Assembly: GCF_945859705.1 (NCBI RefSeq)
Contig: NC_079136.1
Location: 77,500,867 to 77,564,866, forward strand
Length of the DNA: 64,000 nucleotides
Reading direction: 5' to 3'
Source: Episyrphus balteatus
Taxonomy: Eukaryota; Arthropoda; Insecta; Diptera; Syrphidae
This document shows, in pieces, positions 46,740-59,400 of this stretch (its first letter is position 1; each line of letters begins with the position of its first letter). The translations under genes and the position numbers were made by a program. The notes under the pieces were generated by a model. That model was given only the letters and a program-made list of their open reading frames with translations, was not told where the DNA came from and searched no databases.

Positions 46740-48795
46740 CTGCTACATATACGCTTCCATATAGAAATTTTCGTAGAAATCTGTTAAATCATTTACGAGT
46801 TATAACATTAACAACACTGTTTAAAACAATAATTATTTCCAAATTTTCCTTTTTATCAAAATCGGTTGAGAATCGACTGGGAATGAACAGGTAAAACCAC
46901 ATGAATCGGTGTATAATTGATGAAAAAATATTTTGGGGTGTAGTGAAATTGGTACACATCCCATTTCGTAATCATTGGGACAAGCCCTATTAAACGTGAT
47001 AGGTTTATATCCGAGAATCATTTTAAGAGTTAAATAGAGTAATGGTTCAATTAAGTAATTGTCACCTATTTAAAAAGTGGGAGCCGTCGTTTTCTATAGA
47101 AACAAGAAGGTTTTCCATATTTGTCATTATAGCAGGTGCCGCTAAAAAATTTAATTTCCCCTCATCAAAAACTAGAAAGTTTTAACCAAATCGCCAATTT
47201 TTTTCTCTTTATCAATTGAGACATCAAATTGTTCATCTGTTGATAAAAAAAAATAGTTTCTTGGAGATTCAGTTGTTGAATTATTTGCTATAGAAATAGT
47301 TTTTTTTTGTTCACATTCGAAAGCCGATGACTTAAAACCAAAGTTTCAAAACAAGTTTTGGTTACCAGATATGAGTTCACAGTGAAAAGGCTCCAAAAAC
47401 TGATACTAAAACAATTTTTCTTTTTCAGAGTAAAAAAAGGTAAACATTTACGGTTATTCTTATTTCCATTATTTTACTCAATGATGGTATTTCCTCTTTT
47501 TTCTGCAAATGACAACTTGGAAACGTCTATTAGGGCCAAAATACTATTTAGTGCCTAAAAAGTTGTCCCTTTGGTTGTACATATTTCATTTTTCTTGAAG
47601 AAAAAGTACAAATTAGTAGAAAAACTACCTATATTGAGTTATAAAATTAACATTTACAAGTTTGAAACCCAAATTTGGATTGAATTCTTTGCAAATCACG
47701 GTAACATTGTGATTTATCTTGATAACACAGTGGTATTTAAAGTTTTTAAGCTGATTTTTGGTAACACTATTAAGAATATTTAATTGAAATTAATATTTCT
47801 GATATTAAACTTCATAGGAGACGAAAAAATATTTTGCAGTATCATGATAGATTGATAAATTCTTTATTTGTTTTTTTTTTCATCATAAGATTTTACAAAT
47901 ATAATTTCCTAGGAATAAGGACATGGCATTGACTGCCGTCTGCCTATTTTGGACTATAGTGAAATTTGTACACCCCATTTCGCAATTGTTTGGTTTTGAT
48001 CACTTTGTGTTTAAACTGTCATAAATATAGAAATATCATTGCATCGGTGCAAATGTTATTTTATAATAGATTAAAATATAACCATTCTATGTCAACTAAA
48101 ATATATGAAAATATATTGATACAAATTTCCATATGTTTTTTTTTTTTCAAAATTCACTGCCCTACTAATTAGGGCAAATCAAAAAGTATTTGTGCCATTA
48201 ATTCCATGAATGAAGTTTTAAACATTTTGTTGTAAAATATTCTACGGCTGTTCTTTCCATTAGTTTCTAGCTGATTAAGATTTCTTTGAGGTATATTCCG
48301 GTCCCAAACGCATCCCTTCATAATTTCCCAGCAATGTTATATTGAATTTAAATCCGGATTTCTAGGTGGTATACCAAACCACTTTAGCACCATTAGCTCG
48401 TGCATTTTCAAGCTTCAGACTAAACTGTGGACCAATTGTAGGGCTAATTGGTACCGCATTCTGTTCCTTGGGTTTTGGGTCTAGAATAGCCCACTAACAG
48501 ATTTTATTCCAGTAAAATTTATGACCCACCCTTAAAAGGTTGGCGGTTAGACAGACAGACAGCAAATCTCTCCCCAAATCTTCTTCACAAACATTTCATT
48601 CTAATACTCATTGAATTACCGTAATAATGTACCTACTGTTTATTTAAGCCACACCTGATAGTGAAATTATACAAAAATTAATCAATATAATTTGATATGC
48701 CAAGGCTTGTTTCTTCTTTTTAATTATTTGCTATCAGTTTATTTATGCACCTTTGCATTAATACATATTTTACTCCAGACATGCTTCTCTAACGA
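46740..48795. other. Non-genic spacer upstream of the astacin gene
   Basis: AT-rich. The segments 46880-47050 and 47935-47985 share 'tagtgaaatt(g/t)gtacac(a)tccccatttcg'-type sequence, so a low-copy repeat is present. No supported gene. Confidence 0.35.
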
Positions 48796-48798
48796 TTG

Positions 48799-48806
48799 TA
48801 TAAAAA
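48799..48806 (+). promoter_or_regulatory. TATA box of the astacin gene
   Basis: TATAAAAA lies 35-42 bases before the chosen ATG at 48841, which leaves room for only a very short 5' UTR. An ATG just inside this region (48806) is in frame but would have to lie within the core promoter, so it is not used as the start. Confidence 0.4.
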
Positions 48807-48840
48807 TGCAGTTGTCTATCAGAATTACCCAGCAATCAAA

Positions 48841-49593
48841 ATGTATCGTTTCATAAGTTTACTACTGTTTTCGTGCCTTACCATTACCACGCATTTCTTA
48901 AACGCTGAAGAATATTTTGAAAATTATTACGATGAGATAGATTCTGACGAAGAAAATCCGGAGAGTCGAAATGCCATTCGTTGGAATGCTCAAAAATGGC
49001 CAAACAATATTATCCCGTACACTTACTCTGATGATTACACTCTTACTCAAAGGGACACCGTCGACCAAGCACTTAAATATTTCAATGACAATACCTGTGT
49101 AAAATTTGAAAAGCGAAATAATTCAACAGCAATTAATGGCCAAAGAGTTGTGTTATACACTACCAGTGGAAAGCATTGCGGAACAAGAGTGGGCTATCAA
49201 ACCATACCGTCGACAGTGCATAATGTTTACTTAAGTCCATTGTGCCTGACGATTCCTGGAGCTGTGCAACATGAGACAATGCATGTTATGGGTATATTTC
49301 ATGAGCAATCTCGGTTCGATCGAGACGAGTATATTGATATTGATTGGACAAATATCCACGTTAAGAACTATCATAATTTTATTAAAGTTCCTGTTGAGTA
49401 TGCTAAGCCCTATGATGTAACATATGATTATGGCAGCATTATGCACTATTCGGAGTATGCTTTTGCAAAAGATCCACGAAAGAAATCTATTAAAGTTCGC
49501 CCGGGAAAGGTGAATCCATATTCGAGGCTAGGGCAGTTGAAAAAACCTTCTGATGGAGATATACAGAAAATAAATCGAATGTATGGATGTTGA
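48841..49593 (+). CDS. Astacin-family (M12A) secreted zinc metalloprotease, single exon
   Basis: About 250 aa. Residues 1-22 form a signal peptide (FISLLLFSCLTITTHFLNA). A short acidic pro-region (NYYDEIDSDEENPESR) precedes the mature start near NAIRWNAQKWPNNIIPY. The zinc motif is HETMHVMGIFHEQSR, matching HExxHxxGxxHExxR with the three His and catalytic Glu, and the Met-turn is SIMHY. Cysteines sit where the two astacin disulfides are expected (NTCVKF, KHCGTR, SPLCL, final MYGC). There are no CUB or EGF domains, as in compact fly astacins of gut or male accessory gland. The pro-region lacks an obvious FxGD cysteine-switch-like Asp motif. Intact. Confidence 0.93.
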   Translation: MYRFISLLLFSCLTITTHFLNAEEYFENYYDEIDSDEENPESRNAIRWNAQKWPNNIIPYTYSDDYTLTQRDTVDQALKYFNDNTCVKFEKRNNSTAINGQRVVLYTTSGKHCGTRVGYQTIPSTVHNVYLSPLCLTIPGAVQHETMHVMGIFHEQSRFDRDEYIDIDWTNIHVKNYHNFIKVPVEYAKPYDVTYDYGSIMHYSEYAFAKDPRKKSIKVRPGKVNPYSRLGQLKKPSDGDIQKINRMYGC

Positions 49594-50180
49594 CAATGAA
49601 AGCAGGTCACCATTTAGGTGTCATATAAATGTAGTAGTATATTTACCCCTTGAAGATAATACACCTCCATACCGCTATCGTATACTTTTGCGGTTCGTAC
49701 CTTAATGTAGATATTTAAGTTAAGTTTAAAGTAGGTGAAGGTTAATAAAAATAAAAAACATAAATGTATCCTTTCTCTTTTAAGAGAAAGATAAAAAATA
49801 AAATTGTCACCACATTAAAAACTTCATTTAATATCGTCTAATTTGCAACCTAAGAGATGGGCTATGGAAAAGACGAACATTTTTCTCTTTCACGGAATTC
49901 TTAATTCTATAAAAGAATCCGTGTTTGTTTTAGTTGTTACTTCTGAGCCCCTGTTATTTCTAATTCCGCTCACAAAAACTAAGTCCAAAAATATTCATCT
50001 TTTCATAAACAGGATTATTAACCTTTTTTGAGTGTTCGTTTCGGGTCTCATTGCATTCATGCTAAAAAATAATGTGTCATATGACCAGAGTCCATGAACC
50101 TAAATTATCTAGCTTGATTAACCGTCTTCTCCTCTCCTTCTATTGCAAACTATTGCATATGCAACTTTAAAAAAAAGAGC
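49594..50180. other. Astacin 3' flank
   Basis: AATAAA hexamers at about 49743 and 49797 could end the astacin transcript. Otherwise AT-rich with no gene. Confidence 0.4.
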
Positions 50181-50345
50181 ACGTATACGCCACAGTGCAT
50201 GCGGACAGCTTTGGCCTGATTGCTAATACACCCTAATCGAAATTAAATAAACAATTACACCCAATAAAAACAAAATGTTCTTCTTCTTGTCGTGTGTGTT
50301 ATTAAATAAACAGAAAAACAACATCCTTGAGAAAATAATACTGCG
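50181..50345 (+). repeat. Dispersed repeat 'TATACGCCACAG', copy B
   Basis: ACGTATACGCCACAGTGCAT, then 'tttggcctgattgctaatac', 'accctaatcgaaattaaata' and 'taaacagaaaaacaacatcc'. The 3' part diverges from the other copies. Confidence 0.65.
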
Positions 50346-50713
50346 TATTTTAAAAAATGTCACAGAAATTAAATAAATAAATAAATGCAAACCTAACACA
50401 AAACAATTTCTATAACAATAAAAAAAATATAAATAGCATTTTTTAGTATAGTTTTGGGAACTTGATAACCAAAAAGTCCTTTAAATGGATTTCTTTTTAA
50501 TACACATTCCTGTAAACCGACTACTGTGTCACTTTTATGCTTTTATTGTACTTGTCCGTTTTAAATTTTAAAAAAGAATAAAAAATGTTTACTTACTCGA
50601 CCACTTATGCACCAAGAACGCCTCATTTGAAAAACCTGTGTTTGATTTTAGCATTACGAATTAGCAACTAGGTGTACTTTTTAGCATTACGAATTATCAA
50701 CTAGGTGTACTTA

Positions 50714-52956
50714 TTTTTACTAGCTTTATATTGCAAGTATTGATTTCGTGTCAAAAAAAATTCGAGGTTTTAATCAAAATTAACATTAAGATAATGATAT
50801 TTGGAGAAGTCCAAAAATTTGGTTTCGTCATGACGCCCGTCGCGTCGGTCGGTCTGTAAACGGATTTTCTTGAAATTTGGAACAAACGTTTTTTTTTTTC
50901 AAGGTTGTAGTTTTTTTTTAATTTTAAGATTTCACTTAGAACTTAGAACTTTTTTTTTCGACACGAAACCCATACAAATTTTTCAAGTATTTGCATTTTT
51001 CTCGAAAACGGATCTTACCATTTATATTAAATTTGGTTTGATTATTGGTCTAAGCTATCCTAACAAAACAAAACTGCAGTTTCAGTTTTTCTCAAAAGGG
51101 TGGAACTATTTTATTTAAACTTTACAGACAGATATTTCTTATCATTGCAAATGATTAAAAAAAAATTAATAAAACAAAAAGTTGAAGGTTTTACTTGAAC
51201 CGACTAGTATTTTTATTAACTCACACAAGTCTGTTACTGTTCATTCGGTTTCTTGTTTTTTTGAACATACATTTTTGTTTTAATTTTTTTTTTTTTTTGA
51301 TATGTACCTAACCAAATCGATAATTCACCAACGGTTATTTAATATAAATGTACTTTGAACTATACGAGCAAGTACTACAACCCAATCGTGCATTTTATTT
51401 AAAATATGACCTATACAAATCAAAGCATTATGTTTGACATAAAAATTTCACTTTGAATCCGGGAGAGGAAGGGATTCAAATAAAAATCTAAATAAAATGC
51501 ACGACTGGGGTCGCACGTACTTGCTCTTGCAGTTCAAAGCACTTTTATGTTAGTCTACTTGTAGATTTTAAAAGCTGGATCTAAATTTAAAAAAAAATTG
51601 ATATTGGGGAAGAGCCGACATTTAGAGTAAAATTTTGTTAAATGAAAATAAATTTTTTGCCACTGCTTTAAATATTACGTATACAAAGTTTAATCAAAAT
51701 CGTTAAAGCCGTTTTCGAGAAATTTGTAATATCGTATTTTTTTGTATGGGAGGTATACGTTCTAAACGAGGTATAAAAAAAAAAAAACAAAAAAAAAACA
51801 ACTTTCAGAATTCCATAAAAATCATCTGTACCAAATTTGAAGAAAATCCATCCAGCCGTTTAGGCTGTGGAAATGTGTACAGATGGACTCACAACCGCAT
51901 AGACGCACAGACGCACGGACGGAATTGCGGGACCCCACTTTTTCGGAATTCTTCATCATCGTAATGTTGGTTTTGATTAAAACCTCAATTTTTTTTTTTC
52001 GACACGAAACGAAACCAATACTTGCCCTATAGATACGGTGACCATATTTCTGGAAGCGAAACCCGGGACAAATAAAAAAAATCGTAAGATCATTTTGAAA
52101 ATATTAATTTTTCAGAAAAAAAATAACATTTTCTTAAATGAGTTTTCATTATTTTTCCTTATTTTGATATCAAGATTTCCTAAACGATTTAATGGGAGCA
52201 TTTTTGATGAATTCATTTAAATGGTTTACGAAATCAGAAATCATTTTTTAATCAAAATCAGGAAAGCTGTTTTTTTAAATTTTAATTTTGTTAAAATTAA
52301 TTTGAAATTGTATGATCTTTAATTCAACTTTTAACTTGTCCTTAAAAGTTTATAAACTCTTCTTCTTTACTCTTTCATTTGTTGTTCATTATTCGAAAAA
52401 AAAATTTCCTCGTGTAGCTTTTCAACCTGACAAACAAAACCTGGAACTAATTAATTGACTAACAATTTTAAGAACTTAAACCTAGTCTAGAGAAAATTTT
52501 CATACTACAACGAAATCGTAAGGGAAATTTTTTCTTTTCGTTGCACATTACGCGGTCTAGCCAACGAAATTCTTACCTGTGCTAGAATACTTGGAGAGTT
52601 TTCAATCGTTTGTCACTCCCATTTATTTGTCCAGTCAATTTTTCTTGCTCCAAAAGTTTTTTAACTTTGGAGACATAGAAAAATTTTCCTTTTGCTTCAT
52701 TAGGGTACTGAGCTGAATGCTTTATCCGAAAAATTAGAAAAAATTTAATTTCCAACCACTGTTTTCTTGTTTTCTGTACAAATATTGAAAATAGAATGTG
52801 CAAATACGGGACAATCACGGGACAAATAACAAAATACGGGACACTTATACGTCCCGGGTTTCTTAAATAAAAACCCGGGACAAGCTGTAGAAATACGGGA
52901 CAGTCCCGGGTAAATCGGGACGGATGGTCACCGTACCTATAGAGCAAGTAAAAAAT
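50714..52956. mobile_element. TIR element whose right arm was split by a hAT-like insertion
   Basis: The left arm begins TTTTTACTAGCTTTATATTG and continues 'caagtattgatttcgtgtc' and 'gaggttttaatcaaaa'. The right arm is the complement, read from 51965 to 52033 and, after the 52034-52935 insertion, on to about 52956. Without the insertion the element is about 1.34 kb. Inside is an inverted pair at 51352-51398 and 51492-51539 around 'cgtgcattttattt' and 'agcaagtac' motifs, which also occur once near 29206. No coding region is credible. Confidence 0.65.
52034..52935. mobile_element. hAT-like element, 902 bp, with CCTATAGA target duplication
   Basis: Perfect 12-bp inverted ends TACGGTGACCAT are flanked by CCTATAGA on both sides (52026-52033 and 52936-52943). 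An 8-bp duplication supports hAT. The right sub-terminal zone has several CCCGGGACA units. The minus-strand 148-codon frame at 52582-53028 crosses the right end and has no transposase motif, so the element is nonautonomous. Confidence 0.8.
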
Positions 52957-55900
52957 TAAAGGAAAATGTTTCTCAGTATATCCAACCGAATGGTGGCTAT
53001 CCAACTGCATGTCCAAAATAAGAACCACCCTAATGTAATCGATAGTTAACTCTTTCTCTTACGTACAGTTATTTATGAAATTTCCAAGTGAACAAAAGAA
53101 AGTTTTTTAATAGATTTCGGTCTGCCAATGTGTGTTTTTTATTTAATTTGATTTTGATGGTTGATTGGAAAAAAAATTCGTCTTTGTTCATAAAAAGATA
53201 AAAAACACATTTAGTTATCCACATACATCCATATATGTATTGTATATATATATATATTTAAAAAACAATCATTTATAATAAATAAAGTAAATGGTTGATA
53301 TTTATTTTTATAGCAATTTGTTGTACAAAAACTAAGATAAATTTGACAGGAAATATTAGCACTTAAAAGCCCAAAAAATCTGAACTTAAAGTAAAGTAGC
53401 AGTATACTTAATTCATTTATGAAGTAGTTGTAAAAATAAAATATAATATATAATTTTTTTGTTATAATTAATAAAGTATTTTTTTTGTAGTTTGTTGGTT
53501 AAAAAATAGTAGAGCTACTATTGTTTTTTTTTTTTTGTTCAAATTACGGTTGTATTAAAGACACTTTAGTATACATATATATTTATTTGTATAATATGTA
53601 TTTATAAATTCGTTTTAATAAGTTTAACTTTTTTTTACTTTTAGTAGATATAAGTACAACACAATTTGTAACAATATTTTTTTTTTGTTTTATATTTAAC
53701 ATCTCTTTAACGTAAGTTTTAAGAAATAGAAAAATCGTTGTTTTTTAACACTTCATAATTTTATTTTTATAATATGTTTTATTTCGATAATGATAAAACA
53801 GAATCGACGGACATTGACATTCATTTTTCTTAACCTTGTAAATAATTAATCAATCTTATATACCTAGAAATATTTATTCTACAATCATTTATTTTTATTT
53901 TTAAGATAAAGTTCAATTTAATAATTTCAGCGATTTTTTTTTTATAATTTTTGTGCATTTTATTTAATCTTAATTTTATGAAATGATGAAAGCAATAAGG
54001 ACCATGGCAAGACAATCGTTAACTTAATATTTTTATTCTAAATACTTTCCATTTTTCAAAATAATGAAATTAAACATTTGATTTGAAATGAAATATAAAA
54101 AAATAACAAAAAAGAAAAATTGTGAATTTAAAAATTGTATTCCTGACGCCGAAGTGTGCTACATAATTCATATTTACGTATATGGCGAGATAACCCAAAG
54201 ATTAATTGCTTTTTTGATCATGAGATTTTTAAAAAGAAAATATTGAGCCATATTATCAAATCAGTTTTACTTAAATAAATTCAGAAAATGAGAACAACTG
54301 GGTCTAGAGGGGAAAATTAACGTTTTAGAAAAATAGTTCTCAAGTTTTTTTTTCTGGAGATTTCTGACACGAAAAAATTATGAATTCCTATTTCTGAATA
54401 CGTGTGAACGTCAAAGAACTTTAGTATTGACGTCTATTTTGTAATAGGAACCAAATTTTTGTATCAAAAACAGTTTTAAAAGTGGTACCCGTTTGAAACC
54501 CAGTACTAATGCAACATAAGAATAGGAGTCAATTTCCTATGGAGGTCATACAATTATTTTGGAAGGGTGTATTTTGGAGCAAGGTAAAATAAGACATTTT
54601 GAATACAAAAATTTATTCGGAGATATTTCCGTTTCTTTCACTCAAATGTATTGTCACACATAACTAAAGCCCTCAAAAAATCACCACTTGACTTTATGGA
54701 TTCCTTGTACATGATAAACAGAAAGCAAGGTATGCTTAATGCTTATAGTAAATACCAAATCGCCATTTTAAAAAAGTGATGACGTAATCGTAATCGCCAT
54801 TTCCGATTTTAACAATCGAGTTTGTTGTTGGATTTTTGTTTCTTCTATTTAACTACAATCACCATTTTTTGGCAAAAGTAAAAATATTTTGTTTCTCACT
54901 TTTTGTGAAAAAGGGAAAACAAATAGTTTTTTAGACCACAAACTAAGCTTTCTGCATCTCTTTTTAAGTTTTCCACTCGGAAAACTATAAAAAAGTATTT
55001 TTGAAAATTTTCACTTTTGTGCTTTTTTACATTTCGAACCAATGTAGTTAGACCTGAGTAAGATGGCGATGACATCACAGCGAGCTGTCTGTTTATCATG
55101 TCTTTGTGGCTGCTTCATCTAAATAAGAGTCTGTCAAATAAAAGTTTTCCGTTTCTGAAAATTAATTTTTCACACACATTTACACATACATACACACACA
55201 TTTACAAGTACATAAACACACATGCAACAACACACATAATGTCAAGATTTTTAATTCGACAAATGCCATCAATTACATCAACCAATGAGAATTTAATATT
55301 GGTAAACTGCTAATACTTGCCATAAAAACTCCATTAAAAAAAAAAGAAATTTAAGTAGGTATTAAGAATTCGGAACTTTGCTATGAGAGACTCTGTGATA
55401 GGGGTAGTCCTTTAAAGAAAGTCTGCATAATTTTTTCGTATTCAACGTCTAAAAATGCCTAAAATCAGTTATCTGATGCTTAGCTGAGATCAGATTATGT
55501 CAACATAGATTTTAAAGTTTGATAAACCATCATCACTTCTTTGAAAACGAATAGACAATTCATACAAAACCAATAGGCGGATTATTCTTCGCCAATATCC
55601 ATAAAATATATTTTAATTTAAAATAAAACTTCTGTCTCAAATAGTTTCAACATTTAAAATATTATTCAAACTGTATCTCAACATGGTCATAATACTCGTA
55701 ATGGTATTGAATTCGCCTTTTTTTAATGCACATTTAGATACAAATTTTGTAACAATTTTGTTTGGTGGTTCTAGAAAATGTACACTGTAACAGCAAAATA
55801 ACTGAATCGAAAATCACAAAATTTTTTTATTTTTTTTTTTATTTTCATGTGAATTTTCTATTTATTTAAGTAGTATCATTTTTTATTCGTTAAATTATTC

Positions 55901-56432
55901 ATGCAGTTAATTATTTGTAATACCAGCATTTTCAGTTTTCACTCAAATTTAACATGAAACCAATATTTAAAGTTATTAACTTTCTTCTATAGTAAATTAT
56001 GTTTTGTATATTTCAAGGTATATTATATAAAATATAAATTACAACTTAATTAAAATACTTATTTAAAATTTAATAAAAATTACAATTAAGACAAAATTTA
56101 AGATGAATGAAACTTAAACAAATTATTGTATTATACATATGTATTATATTTATATTCTTTCTTTAATGATGTGTTCATTATAAATAAATTTCATTTATAT
56201 TTTTTTGTAGTCATATTTATGTAGTTGTATATAATAAAAGAATATTTCTTACATAAAATAAAAAAAAGTGGCATTTTTAATTCAATAAAGCTAATATGGT
56301 TTATACGAAATTAAAGTACAAAATAAATGTTTTTTTTTTTAGTAAAAATAATAAAAAATATAACTTTTTCTTAATACTATAAGTCTTATGCAAGAAAAAA
56401 AAAACCTAATTTTATATTTGAATTAAAATTAC
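52957..56432. other. Gene-free AT-rich stretch downstream of domeless
   Basis: Rich in poly-T, poly-A and TA runs (for example 53240-53262). Probably contains the domeless 3' UTR at its right end. No gene, RNA or complete transposon could be supported. Confidence 0.4.
55171..55240. repeat. Imperfect (CA)n/(CATA)n microsatellite
   Basis: Runs of CACACA mixed with CATA, TTTACA and AACACA units over about 70 bases. No function is indicated. Confidence 0.6.
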
Positions 56433-59400
56433 TTACTGCAGACGCTGTCCAAAATCAGAGAGTTGTTTATGTGTTACATATCCGCATATATTTCCACTTA
56501 CTGGATGTTGTATCGCGCCAATGTCTTTATTGTTGGCATTATTTTTTGGTTCGACAATTTCATAGCTACTTCTTTCAGCTGCTATTGGTGCTGGAGCTGC
56601 CGTCGATGTTTGAGGAAATATTGGTTTGCCCATAGCATCAAGAGTTGTGTAACCGTTGAATGAGGGCGTTTCCTTTGGTTGTTGTTGTAACTAATAATAA
56701 AATAACGTATGGTTAATTTCATTGGAATTTATGTTTATACAAAAAATTGAAAGCAGAAAACTGTAACATATCTAAAGATATCTCGTATAGAACTATTGTC
56801 TATTTGCAAAATATATAACTAGGTTTTCCCATTGGATAAGAAAAATTATTCTAAATGGGGCCTAAAAAATGGAGTGAGATAGAAAAGTGAAAGAAAAATT
56901 AGAAGGCTAATAAAATAATATTATCAAAGTTAACAGTTTCAACTTCCAATTTTCAAATCAAGAGTTAATCAACTTGCGATTTTGTCAATTACCGGAAAAA
57001 TAGAAGTTTGACAAGCAAACATTAATTTTTGCATTAAAATGATCCATTTTTTTTTTTTACTTTTAATTATAGTTTTAAATATTTTATTTAATAAAATATC
57101 GTTATAAAAAGACAAAAATTGGAAATTTTGAACATTAAAATGGGGGGAATGGGTCATACGTCCGAAATTGGGCTCAAGTGTGAATTGATGGGCATTCCTG
57201 GAAGTACGGCTGAATTCTTACAGGGATGGAAAGCAGCTAGCTATTTCATTTGAACATTTTTTTAAAAAAGGAACCTAAAAAATGCACATACATGATAAAT
57301 TAGGGCGCGCGAGATGAGATTGTATCTGCAATGAACCTTTCACCTGTCATTTTAAAAGCCCTATATCGGATTCAGTCCAAATAGCTCAAGTGAGTCTTGG
57401 GAGCACCTGCTTAGATATGTGAATTGTTCTTGAGCTTTGGCAACATCAAATTTGAGCTCATTCCACAGAAGATGAGCATACCTAGAATCGAAAGCTGTTC
57501 ATTTTTCTCGTTACAAGTATTACTCATGGATAGTGAAAAAGGGAAGGGTTGCGTTTAAACAATAGTAATCAGCATTTTGATTTAGAAGAATTAAATTCTA
57601 CGCAGTTTCTCATTACCCATTGGACAATGCATTCGAGATCAGAACTTAATGAACTTATCATATTTCGCCGTTGAAGTTCCACATGCGAAGGACATGAGTG
57701 TGAATCCTCAAAGAAAGCGAAAAGGTGAGGAAACTTAAGTTGATTAAAAGTTTCAGAAATGAGGAATAGAGTCGCAGACAAAACAGAGTCATGGGGCACA
57801 CCAGCGTTCAAATTATGGGTTTCAGACATAAATCCATCCAAAACAACTTGAATTGAGCGATGCGAAAGGTAATTCATAATCCAACGAAGAACAGATGCTT
57901 CAAGATAAGAAAGCTTGATGCAACATTTTATCAAATGCTTTTGAAATATCATGCGCAATAATCTTACAATCACCAGAATGATGTAATGATTTGTTGCACC
58001 GATCGATGAGATAAACCATAAAATCAAATCAAGGTTTAAAATTAAAGTTTCTATGACCTTGGAAAGAAGGGATGTAAGTGCAATGGGACGATAGTTGGAG
58101 TGATAGGAAGATTCTCCTTTTTAGAGACAGGTTGGACAAATGCTGTTTTTCATTCGCTCGTAAAAAAACGATTAGAGTAGGACGGATAAAAAGCTTACAC
58201 AGTGATTTTGCCAGCGTGAGAGAACACTTCTTTACAAAAACGGGAGGGATACTATCCGGGCCAGCGGATTTGTGTATGTCAAGATCTTTAAGAACTCTTC
58301 CAATGGAGTCGGACAGAGCCACAAATTCGTTAGAAGCCCCAGGTTGTGCCTTAGATAAATAAGACACGTTTGAATGATTCGTTTTTTAACTGTGAATTTT
58401 AACCAAATGAATTTGAAATTGGTGTCTACAGATAGACCGCATTCTGGTTAGGCTTAGGATTTAGGTGAGAAAATAATAATGGTACAAAGCAATTTCAGAG
58501 AAATCTGAAGTTTCTTTTTATCTGGGTATCGCCTAGTGCCAAAGCAGCAGGTCTATTTTGTACAATATAAATGTACACATTGTAGCCCAAAATGTTGGCA
58601 TAATGGACCCTGAATTGATCTACCATTTAAATATGCCAAACTATTAAAAAGCCTTATCCTGACAATTAACTATGTAAATTGAATGTCTTATATACATTCC
58701 AATTTGAGTTTCAACAAAACAAAAAATCAATAAAATTATGCCTTAGTAATAATTTGTATCGGTGCGACCCTGGTTTTACTAACTCATACAACAATTTATC
58801 TGGAATCAACTGATAATAAATATATACAAATGTATTAGTCATTATTAAAGACTTACCTGTTGAAAAGCTTGTGGTTGTACATATCCATTACTCATCATTA
58901 TTGGTTTAATATAACCATTTTCGGAGGGTCGTATTTGGACGGAGGGTTGTATTATGGGTGGATTCGATCTATCCTCAGGTATCGTTGCTGTTTCTCTCAA
59001 ATTAGCATTTGGACTATGTGAAGGTGAGGAGGTATACGAGCAACTTGTTATATCATTAAGTTCAACCGAATCAGTACTTTGTGAACTTTTTTCACTGTCT
59101 TGAAGATCGGAGCAAGCATAACCACTAGTCTTATCTAGACAATGTACACTATTTAAAAATCCAGAATCATTTCCAACTTTTGAGAGCAAACGATGATTTT
59201 CTTTTTCGTAAAATAGTTCATCACTGCGTATTATATCATCACGTCCAATTTTATTGTCGACACCCTTTGCCACATTAATATTGTCATCAAGACCTTCAGG
59301 GATCACAAGGCCAATACTGCTCATTTTGTTGTATTTTTTGCGAGCATAATAGACTGTTGCCAACAATAGCATTGTGACGACAATAACAACCAATGCAAGC

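Noticed and set aside
46833..47021. Minus-strand frame resembling a small secreted protein
   Set aside because: No signal peptide in the right place and the DNA belongs to a low-copy repeat also seen near 47950.
48796..48840. In-frame upstream start for the astacin gene
   Set aside because: It overlaps the TATA box, and the signal peptide begins cleanly at the Met at 48841.
52582..53028. 148-codon minus-strand open frame
   Set aside because: It starts outside and runs across the right end of the hAT-like element, with no motif and composition of noncoding AT-rich DNA; not a transposase.
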